From Sphingobium sp. (GTDB taxonomy: Bacteria; Pseudomonadota; Alphaproteobacteria; Sphingomonadales; Sphingomonadaceae), in assembly GCF_003248505.1 (NCBI RefSeq), contig NZ_QFOA01000003.1:62001-126000 (forward strand): 64,000 bases of DNA, in the 5' to 3' direction. The notes below the pieces were generated by a model. The model searched no databases. It worked only from the letters and a program-made list of their open reading frames with translations, and was not told the origin of the DNA. Of the stretch, positions 50,057 to 57,739 are shown piece by piece (within the stretch, counting starts at the first letter, position 1; every line of letters starts with the position of its first letter). Position numbers and translations under genes: made by a program.

Positions 50057-50938
50057 CTAGGCGCGCACGGGCAACCGCACAAGCACCAGCGCCGCCGCCA
50101 CGGCGCTGGCGCCGAACAGTTCGGCAGGGCTCAGCCATTCGCCGAACATCCACCATCCCAGCACCACCGACACCGCCGGTTGCAGCAGCAGGCTCAGCCC
50201 CAGGATCATCGGGGAAAACCACCCGACCGCATAGGTGAGCAATCCTTGTCCCACCAACTGGCTCGACAGCGCGAGCATCAGCAACGGGGTCCAGTCGCGC
50301 GGCAGGATCGCCTCGCCCAGCGCCCATGCGCACAGCAGCAGCACCGGCGTGCTCGCGACACTCGATCCCGCCAGCACGGTCCAACTGTCCAGCCGCCCGC
50401 GCGCCTTCTGCACGACCAGCAGGTAGACCATGTAGGAAAGCCCCGCGAACAGGCAGAGAATGTCGCCACGCAGGTTGCGCGCCGACAGTTCGTAGCTTCC
50501 CCCCATCAGCACCAGCGCGCCCGCCGTGGCGAGCGCCAGCGCCGCCGCCTGCGGCCCTGTGGGCCTTTGCCGCAGGACCAGCAGCGCCCATGCGGGCAGG
50601 AACAGGCCGCTCATGTTGCCGAACAGCGTGGCGTTGGCGACCTTGGTATAAAGAATGCCCATGTGCCACGCGCCAAGGTCGACCGCAAAGACGATGCCCG
50701 CCCACATCAGCGCGGACCATTCCCGCCGCGTGGGCGGAACGCGGCGCAGCCCCGGCAGGGCGAGGAGGACCAGAACCGGCAGGGCGATTGCCAGCCGCCA
50801 GAACGCAGCCGCCACCGGCCCCACATCCGACATGCGCACCAGCACTGGCCCAAGGGGAAGGATGATGTTGGCCAGCACCAGCGCGGGGAACGCCAGTCGG
50901 GGCATCGGGTTTGATGCGGCAGGGGTTGAAGTGGCCAT
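50057..50938 (-). CDS. DMT-superfamily (EamA) transporter
   Basis: A 293-residue protein with ten hydrophobic segments in two EamA repeats: ILPLGPVLVRMSDVGPVAAA, then WRLAIALPVLVLLALPGL in the first half and LGLSLLLQPAVSVVLGWWMF in the second. A metabolite exporter/importer of unknown substrate. Divergent from the flavin oxidoreductase. ATG 50938 has in-frame alternatives (50905). Confidence 0.88.
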   Translation of the reverse strand: MATSTPAASNPMPRLAFPALVLANIILPLGPVLVRMSDVGPVAAAFWRLAIALPVLVLLALPGLRRVPPTRREWSALMWAGIVFAVDLGAWHMGILYTKVANATLFGNMSGLFLPAWALLVLRQRPTGPQAAALALATAGALVLMGGSYELSARNLRGDILCLFAGLSYMVYLLVVQKARGRLDSWTVLAGSSVASTPVLLLCAWALGEAILPRDWTPLLMLALSSQLVGQGLLTYAVGWFSPMILGLSLLLQPAVSVVLGWWMFGEWLSPAELFGASAVAAALVLVRLPVRA

Positions 50939-51011
50939 CGCGGCTCCCTAGCTGGCTTTGCGCATCAAGTCCCGTTGCAAAATGCAACTATCATGACGAT
51001 GGAGACTCCTT

Positions 51012-52103
51012 TTGACCACCTTGTTCGACCCTGTGAAGCTGGGTGCGATCGACGCGCCCAACCGCATCCTGATGGCTCCGCTGACCCGGGGGCGCGGCAC
51101 CCGCGATCATGTGCCGACGCCGATCATGGCGGACTATTACAGCCAGCGCGCGGGCGCGGGCCTCATCATCAGCGAGGCGATCGGCATTTCGCGGCAGGGA
51201 CTGGGCTGGCCCTATGCGACCGGCCTCTGGAACCGGGATCAGGTGGACGGGTGGCGGCGCGTTACCGATGCCGTCCACGATGCGGGTGGGCGGATCGTCG
51301 CTCAGCTCTGGCATATGGGGCGGCTCGTCCACAGCAGCGTGACGGGCGAACAGCCGGTGTCCTCCAGCCCCGTGGCCGCGCCGGGCCATGCCCACACCTA
51401 CGAAGGCAACAAGGACTATGAAACGCCGCGCCCGCTCGACATTTCGGAAATTCCCCAACTGCTCGACACCTATGCGACCGCCGCGCGCCATGCGATGGCA
51501 GCGGGGTTCGACGGGGTGCAACTCCACGCGGCCAACGGCTATCTGATCGACGAATTTCTCCGCGACGGCGTCAATGCCCGTGAAGACGCCTATGGCGGCA
51601 GCCCCGAAAACCGCGTCCGCCTGTTGCAAGAAGTCACCGCGACGCTGGTCGACACTATCGGCGCGGACCGCACCGGTGTGCGCCTGTCGCCCAATGGCGA
51701 TACGCAAGGCACCGACGACAGCAACCCGCTCAGCGTCTTTCCGGTCGCGGCGCAGGCGCTCGATGCGCTCGGCATCGCCTTCCTCGAATTGCGCGAACAG
51801 CAGCCCGACGGCACCTATGGCGCAAGCGACGTGCCGCCGCTGTCGCCGACCATCCGCCAGCATTATCGCGGGCCGCTGATCCTCAACAGCGATTTCGACG
51901 GGGCAAAGGCGCAGGCCGCGCTCGACGGCGGCGTGGCCGACGCCATCGCTTTCGGTCGGCCTTTCCTCGCCAATCCCGATCTTGTGGAACGGATCCGCCT
52001 CGGCGCGCCGCTCAATGCGTGGGATTCAAAGACCTTCTACACGCAGGGCGCCGAAGGCTATACCGACTATCCCACGCTCGACCGCGCGCCCGCGGACGCC
52101 TGA
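51012..52103 (+). CDS. Old Yellow Enzyme family alkene/ene reductase
   Basis: A 363-residue FMN TIM barrel that reduces activated C=C bonds with NAD(P)H. It has NRILMAPLTRGRG, LWHMGRLVHSSVTG, the substrate His/Asn pair in HAANGYLIDEFLRDG, and NAREDAYGGSPENRVRLL. Close in type to NemA/N-ethylmaleimide reductase and xenobiotic reductases, but the natural substrate is not evident. Start is TTG 51012 with GGAGA nine bases upstream; the nearby ATGs are in another frame. Confidence 0.92.
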   Translation: MTTLFDPVKLGAIDAPNRILMAPLTRGRGTRDHVPTPIMADYYSQRAGAGLIISEAIGISRQGLGWPYATGLWNRDQVDGWRRVTDAVHDAGGRIVAQLWHMGRLVHSSVTGEQPVSSSPVAAPGHAHTYEGNKDYETPRPLDISEIPQLLDTYATAARHAMAAGFDGVQLHAANGYLIDEFLRDGVNAREDAYGGSPENRVRLLQEVTATLVDTIGADRTGVRLSPNGDTQGTDDSNPLSVFPVAAQALDALGIAFLELREQQPDGTYGASDVPPLSPTIRQHYRGPLILNSDFDGAKAQAALDGGVADAIAFGRPFLANPDLVERIRLGAPLNAWDSKTFYTQGAEGYTDYPTLDRAPADA

Positions 52104-52113
52104 CCGGGGAGGA

Positions 52114-52141
52114 GGGCGGCGCGCATATCGGCGTGCCGCCC
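52114..52141. terminator. Bidirectional hairpin between the ene reductase and ribH
   Basis: GGGCGGCGCGC (52114-52124) pairs with GCGTGCCGCCC (52131-52141) around ATATCG, an 11-bp stem with one G-T pair, followed on the plus strand by CCTGTTCTT. It lies between two convergent stop codons (52103 and 52149). Confidence 0.7.
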
Positions 52142-52148
52142 CCTGTTC

Positions 52149-52571
52149 TTACATCCCGAACTTTTCCCGCAGGCCGAGCATGGCGATGGCGGCCTTCGCC
52201 GCTTCGCCACCCTTGTCCTTCTGGTCCGGGCGCGCGCGCACCAGTGCCTGCGCTTCGTCCTCGACCGTCAGGATGCCGTTGCCGATGGCGATGCCGTCCA
52301 TGCTGAGCGCCATCAGGCCGCGCGCGCTTTCGTTAGACACCACCTCGAAATGATAGGTTTCGCCGCGGATCACCACGCCGATGGCGACGAAGCCGTCATA
52401 GCGCCCGGTTTCCGCCGCCAGCGCGACCGCGCCCGGGATCTCCAGCGCGCCGGGCACCGTCGCCACGTCATATTTGTGCCCGCCCTCGTCCAGTGTGGCT
52501 TTGGCGCCTTCGATCAGCAGGTCGTTCAGATGGTCGTAGAAGCGCGCTTCGACGATCAGGAATTTTGCCAT
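52149..52571 (-). CDS. ribH: 6,7-dimethyl-8-ribityllumazine synthase
   Basis: Condenses the ribityl-aminouracil with dihydroxybutanone phosphate to form lumazine. The 140-residue protein has FLIVEARFYDHLNDLLIEGA, VPGALEIPGAVALAAETGRY, and the catalytic segment GVVIRGETYHFEVVSNESAR with its His. Follows ribB by 10 bases in the rib cluster. Confidence 0.96.
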   Translation of the reverse strand: MAKFLIVEARFYDHLNDLLIEGAKATLDEGGHKYDVATVPGALEIPGAVALAAETGRYDGFVAIGVVIRGETYHFEVVSNESARGLMALSMDGIAIGNGILTVEDEAQALVRARPDQKDKGGEAAKAAIAMLGLREKFGM

Positions 52572-52581
52572 GGGATGATCC

Positions 52582-53871
52582 TTACAATTCGATAGGACGC
52601 TGCCCGACCACGGCGAGGTCGTAGCCGTCCAGCGCGATCAGGCTGTGTTGGGAGTTGGTCAGCAGGATCATGTCGTGCACGCCGAGGTCGGCGAGCAGTT
52701 GCGCGCCCACGCCATAATCGCGCAGTTCGTCCATGTCCCCCTGCGCCGCGCCCCTGTTTCCCCATCGCGTGATGGACTTGGACAGGAAATTGTCTTCCTC
52801 CGATCCGGACAACAGGACGACGAGGCCCGACCCTTCCTGTCCGATGATCTCCATCGATTTGGCGAGAAGGCCGCTGCGGTGCCCGTTGGCGCCGTAAACA
52901 TCGTCCAGCAGCGAAAGCTGATGCATCCGCACCAGCGTCGGCTGCTCCGACGAGACATGCCCCTTCTGCAACACCATCTGTTCGGTGCGGGTCGCCCTGT
53001 TGTAGAAGGTGATTGCCTTCCAGTCGCCGCCCCATCTGCTGGTGAAGGCCGATTCGGCGCGGCGTTCGACCATGTGATCGTGCCGGCGGCGATAGGCGAT
53101 GAGGTCGCGGATCGTCCCGATCTTCATCTTGTGCCGCTGGGCGAAGGGGATGAGGTCGTCGAGCCGGGCCATTGTCCCGTCGTCCTTCATCACCTCGCAG
53201 ATGACGCCGGAGGGGTTGAGGCCCGCCAGCCGCGCCACGTCGACTGCCGCTTCGGTATGTCCGGTGCGCACCAGCACGCCGCCGTCCTTGGCGACGAGCG
53301 GGAAGACGTGGCCGGGCGTCACGATGTCGGCGCGGCCCTTCGACCCGTCGATCGCGACCGAGATGGTGCGCGCGCGGTCGGCGGCGGAAATGCCGGTGGT
53401 CACGCCTTCGCGCGCCTCGACCGATACGGTAAAGGCGGTTTCGTGCCGGGTGCCGTTGTTGCGGCTCATGAGGTCGAGGCCGAGCTGGTCGACGCGTTCC
53501 TTCGTCATCGCCAGGCAGATCAGCCCGCGGCCATGCTTGGCCATGAAGTTGATCGCATCGGGAGTCGCCATCTGCGCCGGGATGACGAGGTCGCCTTCAT
53601 TTTCCCGATCCTCGTCGTCGACCAGGATGAACATGCGGCCGTTGCGCGCTTCGTTGATGATCTCTTCGGGGCTGGCGAGCGCGGTGCCGCCCTCGCGCTT
53701 GAGCAGATAGGCTTCCAGCTTGCCGAGCGTGTCGGCGGTGGGGTTCCAGTCCGCCTCGCCCAGCTTGCGCAGCGAATTGGCATGAAGCCCGGCGGCGCGG
53801 GCCAGGCCCGACCGGGACATGCCGCCATCGGTGACGAGGTTGCGGACGGTATCGAGCAGCGCGGACGACAT
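52582..53871 (-). CDS. ribB: 3,4-dihydroxy-2-butanone-4-phosphate synthase with N-terminal HTH and degenerate GCHII domain
   Basis: A 429-residue three-part protein. Residues 5-58 form an XRE-like helix-turn-helix (MSRSGLARAAGLHANSLRKL, then PTADTLGKLEAYL). Residues about 65-265 are a complete RibB domain (VDDEDRENEGDLVIPA, VTPGHVFPL, RTGHTEAAVDVARLAGL). Residues about 275-429 resemble GTP cyclohydrolase II, but the zinc segment reads VRMHQLSLLDDVYGANGHRS (314-333), so all three Cys ligands are lost. It should make dihydroxybutanone phosphate only, with RibA activity elsewhere. GGAGGGAAGGAG precedes the ATG. Confidence 0.93.
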   Translation of the reverse strand: MSSALLDTVRNLVTDGGMSRSGLARAAGLHANSLRKLGEADWNPTADTLGKLEAYLLKREGGTALASPEEIINEARNGRMFILVDDEDRENEGDLVIPAQMATPDAINFMAKHGRGLICLAMTKERVDQLGLDLMSRNNGTRHETAFTVSVEAREGVTTGISAADRARTISVAIDGSKGRADIVTPGHVFPLVAKDGGVLVRTGHTEAAVDVARLAGLNPSGVICEVMKDDGTMARLDDLIPFAQRHKMKIGTIRDLIAYRRRHDHMVERRAESAFTSRWGGDWKAITFYNRATRTEQMVLQKGHVSSEQPTLVRMHQLSLLDDVYGANGHRSGLLAKSMEIIGQEGSGLVVLLSGSEEDNFLSKSITRWGNRGAAQGDMDELRDYGVGAQLLADLGVHDMILLTNSQHSLIALDGYDLAVVGQRPIEL

Positions 53872-53909
53872 GAAAACGACTCCTTCCCTCCAAAACGGGA
53901 CAAGTCAGA

Positions 53910-53929
53910 TATCACATCAAGATGTGATA
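53910..53929 (-). promoter_or_regulatory. Palindromic operator candidate upstream of HTH-RibB gene
   Basis: TATCACATC-AA-GATGTGATA is a perfect 9+9 bp palindrome in the 72-base gap between ribE and ribB, 38 bases from the ribB ATG. On the minus strand TTGCAT (53931-53936) and a GATATC/TGATAT -10-like element (about 53908-53914) flank it at promoter spacing. A further half-site ATCACATC occurs at 53943-53950, reaching into the ribE end. Likely target of a helix-turn-helix protein. Confidence 0.65.
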
Positions 53930-53943
53930 AATGCAAGATGCAA

Positions 53944-54555
53944 TCACATCGCGCGAGCCCGCGCCCCCTGCATCCGGTCGAGGTAACGCGCCAGAACGTC
54001 GATCTCCAGATTGACTTTCGCGCCTTCCGTCAGTCGCCCGAGCGTCGTTACGTCCCAGGTGTGCGGGATGAGGTTGACGGAAAATTGCGCGCCGCCATCG
54101 ACGTCGCGCACCGCGTTGACCGTCAGCGATACGCCGTCGACGGTGATGCTGCCCTTGGGCGCGATCAACGGGGCGAGCGACAGGTCGACTGCAAAGACGA
54201 CCTTGTGCGAATCGCCGTCTGGGGACACGCTGGTCACGGTGCCGATCCCGTCGACATGCCCCGTCACGATATGTCCGCCCAGTTCATCCCCGACCTTGAG
54301 CGCGCGTTCGAGGTTCAGCCGCCCGCCTTCGTCCCACAGGCCCGGCGCGGTACACGCCACCGTTTCGGCCGACAGGTCCACCGCGAACCAGTCCGCGCCC
54401 TTTTCCACCACGGTCAGGCACGCACCCGAACAAGCGATCGACGCGCCGATGGCGACGCCGTCCATGGCATAGCCGCACCCGATGACGAGATGCAGGTCGC
54501 CACGCTGCTCATGGGCACGGATCGTGCCGATGTCGGTGATGATGCCGGTGAACAT
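53944..54555 (-). CDS. ribE: Riboflavin synthase alpha chain
   Basis: Dismutates two lumazines to riboflavin. The 203-residue protein is the usual pair of lumazine-binding domains: FTGIITDIGTI at the start, SIACSGACLTVVEKG and GGHIVTGHVDGIGTV in the first, and KGSITVDGVSLTVNAV with NLIPHTWDVTTLG in the second. The start ATG is at 54555; it follows ribD by 40 bases. Confidence 0.96.
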   Translation of the reverse strand: MFTGIITDIGTIRAHEQRGDLHLVIGCGYAMDGVAIGASIACSGACLTVVEKGADWFAVDLSAETVACTAPGLWDEGGRLNLERALKVGDELGGHIVTGHVDGIGTVTSVSPDGDSHKVVFAVDLSLAPLIAPKGSITVDGVSLTVNAVRDVDGGAQFSVNLIPHTWDVTTLGRLTEGAKVNLEIDVLARYLDRMQGARARAM

Positions 54556-54595
54556 GAACAAACGGTCCTCTGCGCGATGGGGCGAGGTGCGTGAT

Positions 54596-55549
54596 CTAGG
54601 CGTTGCGCGTCGCCTCGTAAACCTCCAGCCGGTCGACGCCCAGCATCCGCGTATCGGTGAGCCGCCAGCGCCCATGCGCCTGCGCAAGGTCGGCAAGGCC
54701 GATGTCGCCGATCCCCGCCAGCCCTTCGCCCAGGACGATGGGCGCGCGATAGAGGAGCAACCGGTCGACGAGGTCGGCGCGCAGGAACGATGCCGCCGTG
54801 GCCGCGCCGCCCTCCACCAGCAGGTGATCGACGCGGTCGAGCGCCGCGATCTCTTCGGGCGCGCCGATCCTTTCCCAACCCGCAGGCGCGTCGCCCCGGC
54901 TCAGCAGCACCCGGCGGGGCGACCGGTCCTCCAGCCCCGGCAAACGCACGTCGAGGCGCGGCGCATCGGCACGCAGCGTCCCGCCGCCCACCAGGATGGC
55001 GTCATGCCGCGCCCGCTCGCCATGGGCATGGGCGCGCGCGTCCGGCCCGGTGATCCAGCGGCTGCTTCCGTCGGCCAGCGCGATCCGCCCGTCGAGCGAC
55101 AGCCCGAGCTTCAGCGTCACATGCGGCCGCCCCAGCGTCTGTCGCAGCACGAAACCGCTCATCGCCCGTACCGCCTGCGCCGCCATCAGCCCCATCTCGA
55201 CCGCGACGCCCTGGTCGCGCAGCCATTGCGCGCCCTGTCCGTTCGTGCGGGGGTCGGGATCGCGCAGCGCGATGACGACGCGTTTCACGCCCGCCCGCGC
55301 GATCAAGTCGGCGCAGCGCGGTCCGCGGGGAGACAGATGGAAACAGGGTTCGAGCGTCACATAACAGCATGCGCCATGGGCGCGGTCCATCGCCTGTTCC
55401 AGCGCCTGGGCCTCGGCATGGGGACGACCGCCCTTCTGCGTCCATCCGCGTCCGACGACATGGCCGCCCCGCACGATCACGCAGCCGACGTTGGGATTGG
55501 GGGTTGCAAGCCCCAGCCCGCGCCGCGACAGGGCGATGGCTGCGGCCAT
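54596..55549 (-). CDS. ribD: Bifunctional diaminohydroxyphosphoribosylaminopyrimidine deaminase / reductase
   Basis: Second and third steps of riboflavin synthesis. The 317-residue protein has an N-terminal zinc deaminase (GGRPHAEAQALE, then LEPCFHLSPRGPRCADLI with the Cys ligands) and a C-terminal reductase (TLKLGLSLDGRIALADGSSR, LVGGGTLRADAPRL, HLLVEGGAATAASFL). The frame is open to 55975, but the first suitable ATG before the conserved start is 55549. First gene of ribD-ribE-ribB-ribH. Confidence 0.95.
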   Translation of the reverse strand: MAAAIALSRRGLGLATPNPNVGCVIVRGGHVVGRGWTQKGGRPHAEAQALEQAMDRAHGACCYVTLEPCFHLSPRGPRCADLIARAGVKRVVIALRDPDPRTNGQGAQWLRDQGVAVEMGLMAAQAVRAMSGFVLRQTLGRPHVTLKLGLSLDGRIALADGSSRWITGPDARAHAHGERARHDAILVGGGTLRADAPRLDVRLPGLEDRSPRRVLLSRGDAPAGWERIGAPEEIAALDRVDHLLVEGGAATAASFLRADLVDRLLLYRAPIVLGEGLAGIGDIGLADLAQAHGRWRLTDTRMLGVDRLEVYEATRNA

Positions 55550-55584
55550 GAAGCGCCGGTCGTCGGCTGGCGAAACGCTCCCGC

Positions 55585-56058
55585 TCAGGGCTGCGCCACT
55601 CCGGCCTGCGACCCGCCGGGTTTCGCGCCCTTGCCGGTGCCTTCCGCCTTGGCGAGGCGTTCGTCCAGCATGGCGTCGATGGCCTTCACCGCTTCCTTGC
55701 GTCGGGCGGTATTGCGCTTTTCCTCGTCGCGCCATTCGATGCCGAACGCGTCGGCATAACCCTGCATCTTCTTCTGCTGCTTCACCAGCGCCGCCTCTCG
55801 CTTGGCGAAGTCGATCTTCTGCTGGAGGATGATCGCGGCATCGGACCGGTTGGCGTCCCAGCTTTCGACATAGATGATCTTGTTGCGCGTGGGCATGGTG
55901 TTCGTGTTCGCATCGATCACGAACGTCCACACGATCACCCATGTGATTGCGACGGAAAGGCCGAGCAGCGGCCATTTATGCTGCCGCTGTTGCTTGAAAT
56001 AGCCCCAGAAGTCGCCGAGCGCGCTTTTCGGGGACACAGGACGGGGAAAGATCGCCAT
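55585..56058 (-). CDS. Single-pass membrane protein with basic coiled coil, unknown function
   Basis: A 157-residue protein: a cytoplasmic start (ALGDFWGYFKQQRQHKWPLL), one membrane helix (LGLSVAITWVIVWTFVID), then a charged helical domain (IILQQKIDFAKREAALVKQQ, KRNTARRKEAVKAIDAMLDE) ending in a Gly/Ala-rich tail. GGAGGGGC precedes the ATG. It lies 35 bases upstream of ribD on the same strand, so it may share a transcript with the rib genes. Family not recognised. Confidence 0.75.
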   Translation of the reverse strand: MAIFPRPVSPKSALGDFWGYFKQQRQHKWPLLGLSVAITWVIVWTFVIDANTNTMPTRNKIIYVESWDANRSDAAIILQQKIDFAKREAALVKQQKKMQGYADAFGIEWRDEEKRNTARRKEAVKAIDAMLDERLAKAEGTGKGAKPGGSQAGVAQP

Positions 56059-56405
56059 GCCCCTCCTATAGGCCAAGCCGCCCGCCGATGCAAAAGGGCT
56101 CGTGGCGCGCGCATGTGGAAAACCTTCGCCTGGCGGAGGCAATACCCCGTGAAGGCGAGTGGCTCGGGATCGGCGTGCGGTGGACCGTCGGCACCTCATA
56201 CGATGCAATCGCACGCTGTCGCGGATCGCGGGGCGGAAGCCGTTTGCCCAGCGCTCGGTGCCGTTTCTCCTCCCGGATGTCCGGCCCGTCTCTAATGAGA
56301 TAGTACAACATGACATATGCTTCGTCGCGAAAATGCGTTTCAGCTGTCTACTTCGCTGTCTCGCAAAGCCGGACAAACGCCATCCGACCCAGCCGGAAAA
56401 CCGCC
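56059..56405. other. Intergenic stretch between DUF445 gene end and the membrane-protein gene
   Basis: 347 bases with no gene I can support. On the minus strand TTGCAT (56088-56093), 17 bases, TATAGG (56065-56070) is a good sigma-70 match. It ends so close to the ATG at 56058 that the mRNA would be nearly leaderless. The rest contains short frames on both strands with no site, and no tRNA or strong hairpin. Confidence 0.45.
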
Positions 56406-57671
56406 TCAGACCAGCGTGTCGACGGTGTGGATGACAAGGCCGACCAGCCCGCCGACCAGCGTCCCGTTGATGCGGATATATTGCAGATCGCGCCCCACCG
56501 CGCCTTCCAGTCGCGCCGTAATGGTGCCCGCATCCCAGCCGCGCACCGTATCGCTCACCAGCCGCACGATCGCGTCGCCGTAGCTTGCGGTCGCGCCCAC
56601 CGCCGCACGCCTGACGAACCGGTTGATGACCAGCCGCAGCCGTGCCTCCTGTTGCAAAGTGCCGCCCAGCGCCCGCAGCGCTTCGCCGAAACGGCCCGCC
56701 ATCGCCTTGCCCGGATCGCGCACCGCACGCAGCAGCCCGGCCCGCGCCTGTTCCCACATCCCTTCGATCCAGCGTTGCATCGCCGGGTTGTCGAGGATCT
56801 CGTCACGGATCTTCGCAATCTTGGCCTGCATGGCGATGTCGAATTGCAGGTCGAACGCCAGCTTCGCCATCCCCTCCTCGGCCTTGATGCGCAGGCTGTG
56901 TCCGGGGTCTTGCACCATGTCCGCCAGCATTTTGCGCAGCCCGGTCAGGATCGCGCTGGCGAGATTTTCGTCGAGGCCCGTCCAGCGCATCACCTTGCCT
57001 GCGCGGTCGTGCACGATCTGGCGGATCAGATGCTCATTGGCTTCCAGCGCGCGGTCCGCCCACTGGATCAGGCTGTCCATCACCGGCGCGTGACGCCCGT
57101 CGCGCATCGCCGCCTCCATCGCCTGCCCGATCAGCGGTCCCAAGTTGATCGCGCGCAGTCTCTGGCCGATCGCGCCTTTCACCATGCCGCCCAGCCGCTC
57201 CTGGTCCAGCGCCTCCAATATGTCGGCGACCAGCCGTGAAGCCCCTTCGCGCAGCCGCCCGTCGCCGCCCGAGGGGCTGGCAAGGAACCGGCCCGCCGCC
57301 GCCGCCACATCCATGTGCCGCATCCGCCGTGCGACGACGGCGGGGGTCAGGAAATTATCGCGCAGGAAAACCGCCAGCGTGTCGCCGATCCGGTCCTTGT
57401 TGCGGGGGATGATCGCGGTGTGCGGGATTGGGAGGCCGAGCGGGTGGCGGAACAGCGCCGTCACGGCGAACCAGTCGGCCAGCCCGCCTACCATCGCCGC
57501 TTCGGCAAAGGACTGCACGAAACCGACGGCGGGGTGGAGATGCGCCGTCGCCCGCGCGGTAGCGAACAGCGCCGCCATCGCGAGCAACATGCCTGTCGCC
57601 ACCATCCGCATCCGCCGCGCCGGATGCGGGGCGGCGAGCGTCGTGGAGCGAGACAGGCGAAACGGCGTCAT
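56406..57671 (-). CDS. DUF445 family membrane-associated protein
   Basis: The 421-residue protein has two N-terminal hydrophobic segments (MVATGMLLAMAALFATARAT and VQSFAEAAMVGGLADWFAVT). DWFAVTALFRHPLGLPIPHT and IIPRNKDRIGDTLAVFLRDN are the diagnostic DUF445/YjiN motif. A long helical domain follows, then a C-terminal helix (NGTLVGGLVGLVIHTVDTLV). Function unknown in the family. ATG 57671 was preferred to the adjacent GTG. Confidence 0.9.
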   Translation of the reverse strand: MTPFRLSRSTTLAAPHPARRMRMVATGMLLAMAALFATARATAHLHPAVGFVQSFAEAAMVGGLADWFAVTALFRHPLGLPIPHTAIIPRNKDRIGDTLAVFLRDNFLTPAVVARRMRHMDVAAAAGRFLASPSGGDGRLREGASRLVADILEALDQERLGGMVKGAIGQRLRAINLGPLIGQAMEAAMRDGRHAPVMDSLIQWADRALEANEHLIRQIVHDRAGKVMRWTGLDENLASAILTGLRKMLADMVQDPGHSLRIKAEEGMAKLAFDLQFDIAMQAKIAKIRDEILDNPAMQRWIEGMWEQARAGLLRAVRDPGKAMAGRFGEALRALGGTLQQEARLRLVINRFVRRAAVGATASYGDAIVRLVSDTVRGWDAGTITARLEGAVGRDLQYIRINGTLVGGLVGLVIHTVDTLV

Positions 57672-57739
57672 CACCGCTGAACGGTTACGCGCCCGTTTCG
57701 TTCAGGCAAGCACGATCTTTCGAACACTCGCTTTCGGGG

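Noticed and set aside
53872..53943. FMN riboswitch upstream of ribB
   Set aside because: The 72-base gap is too short and lacks the conserved RFN-element sequence; it contains a DNA palindrome instead.
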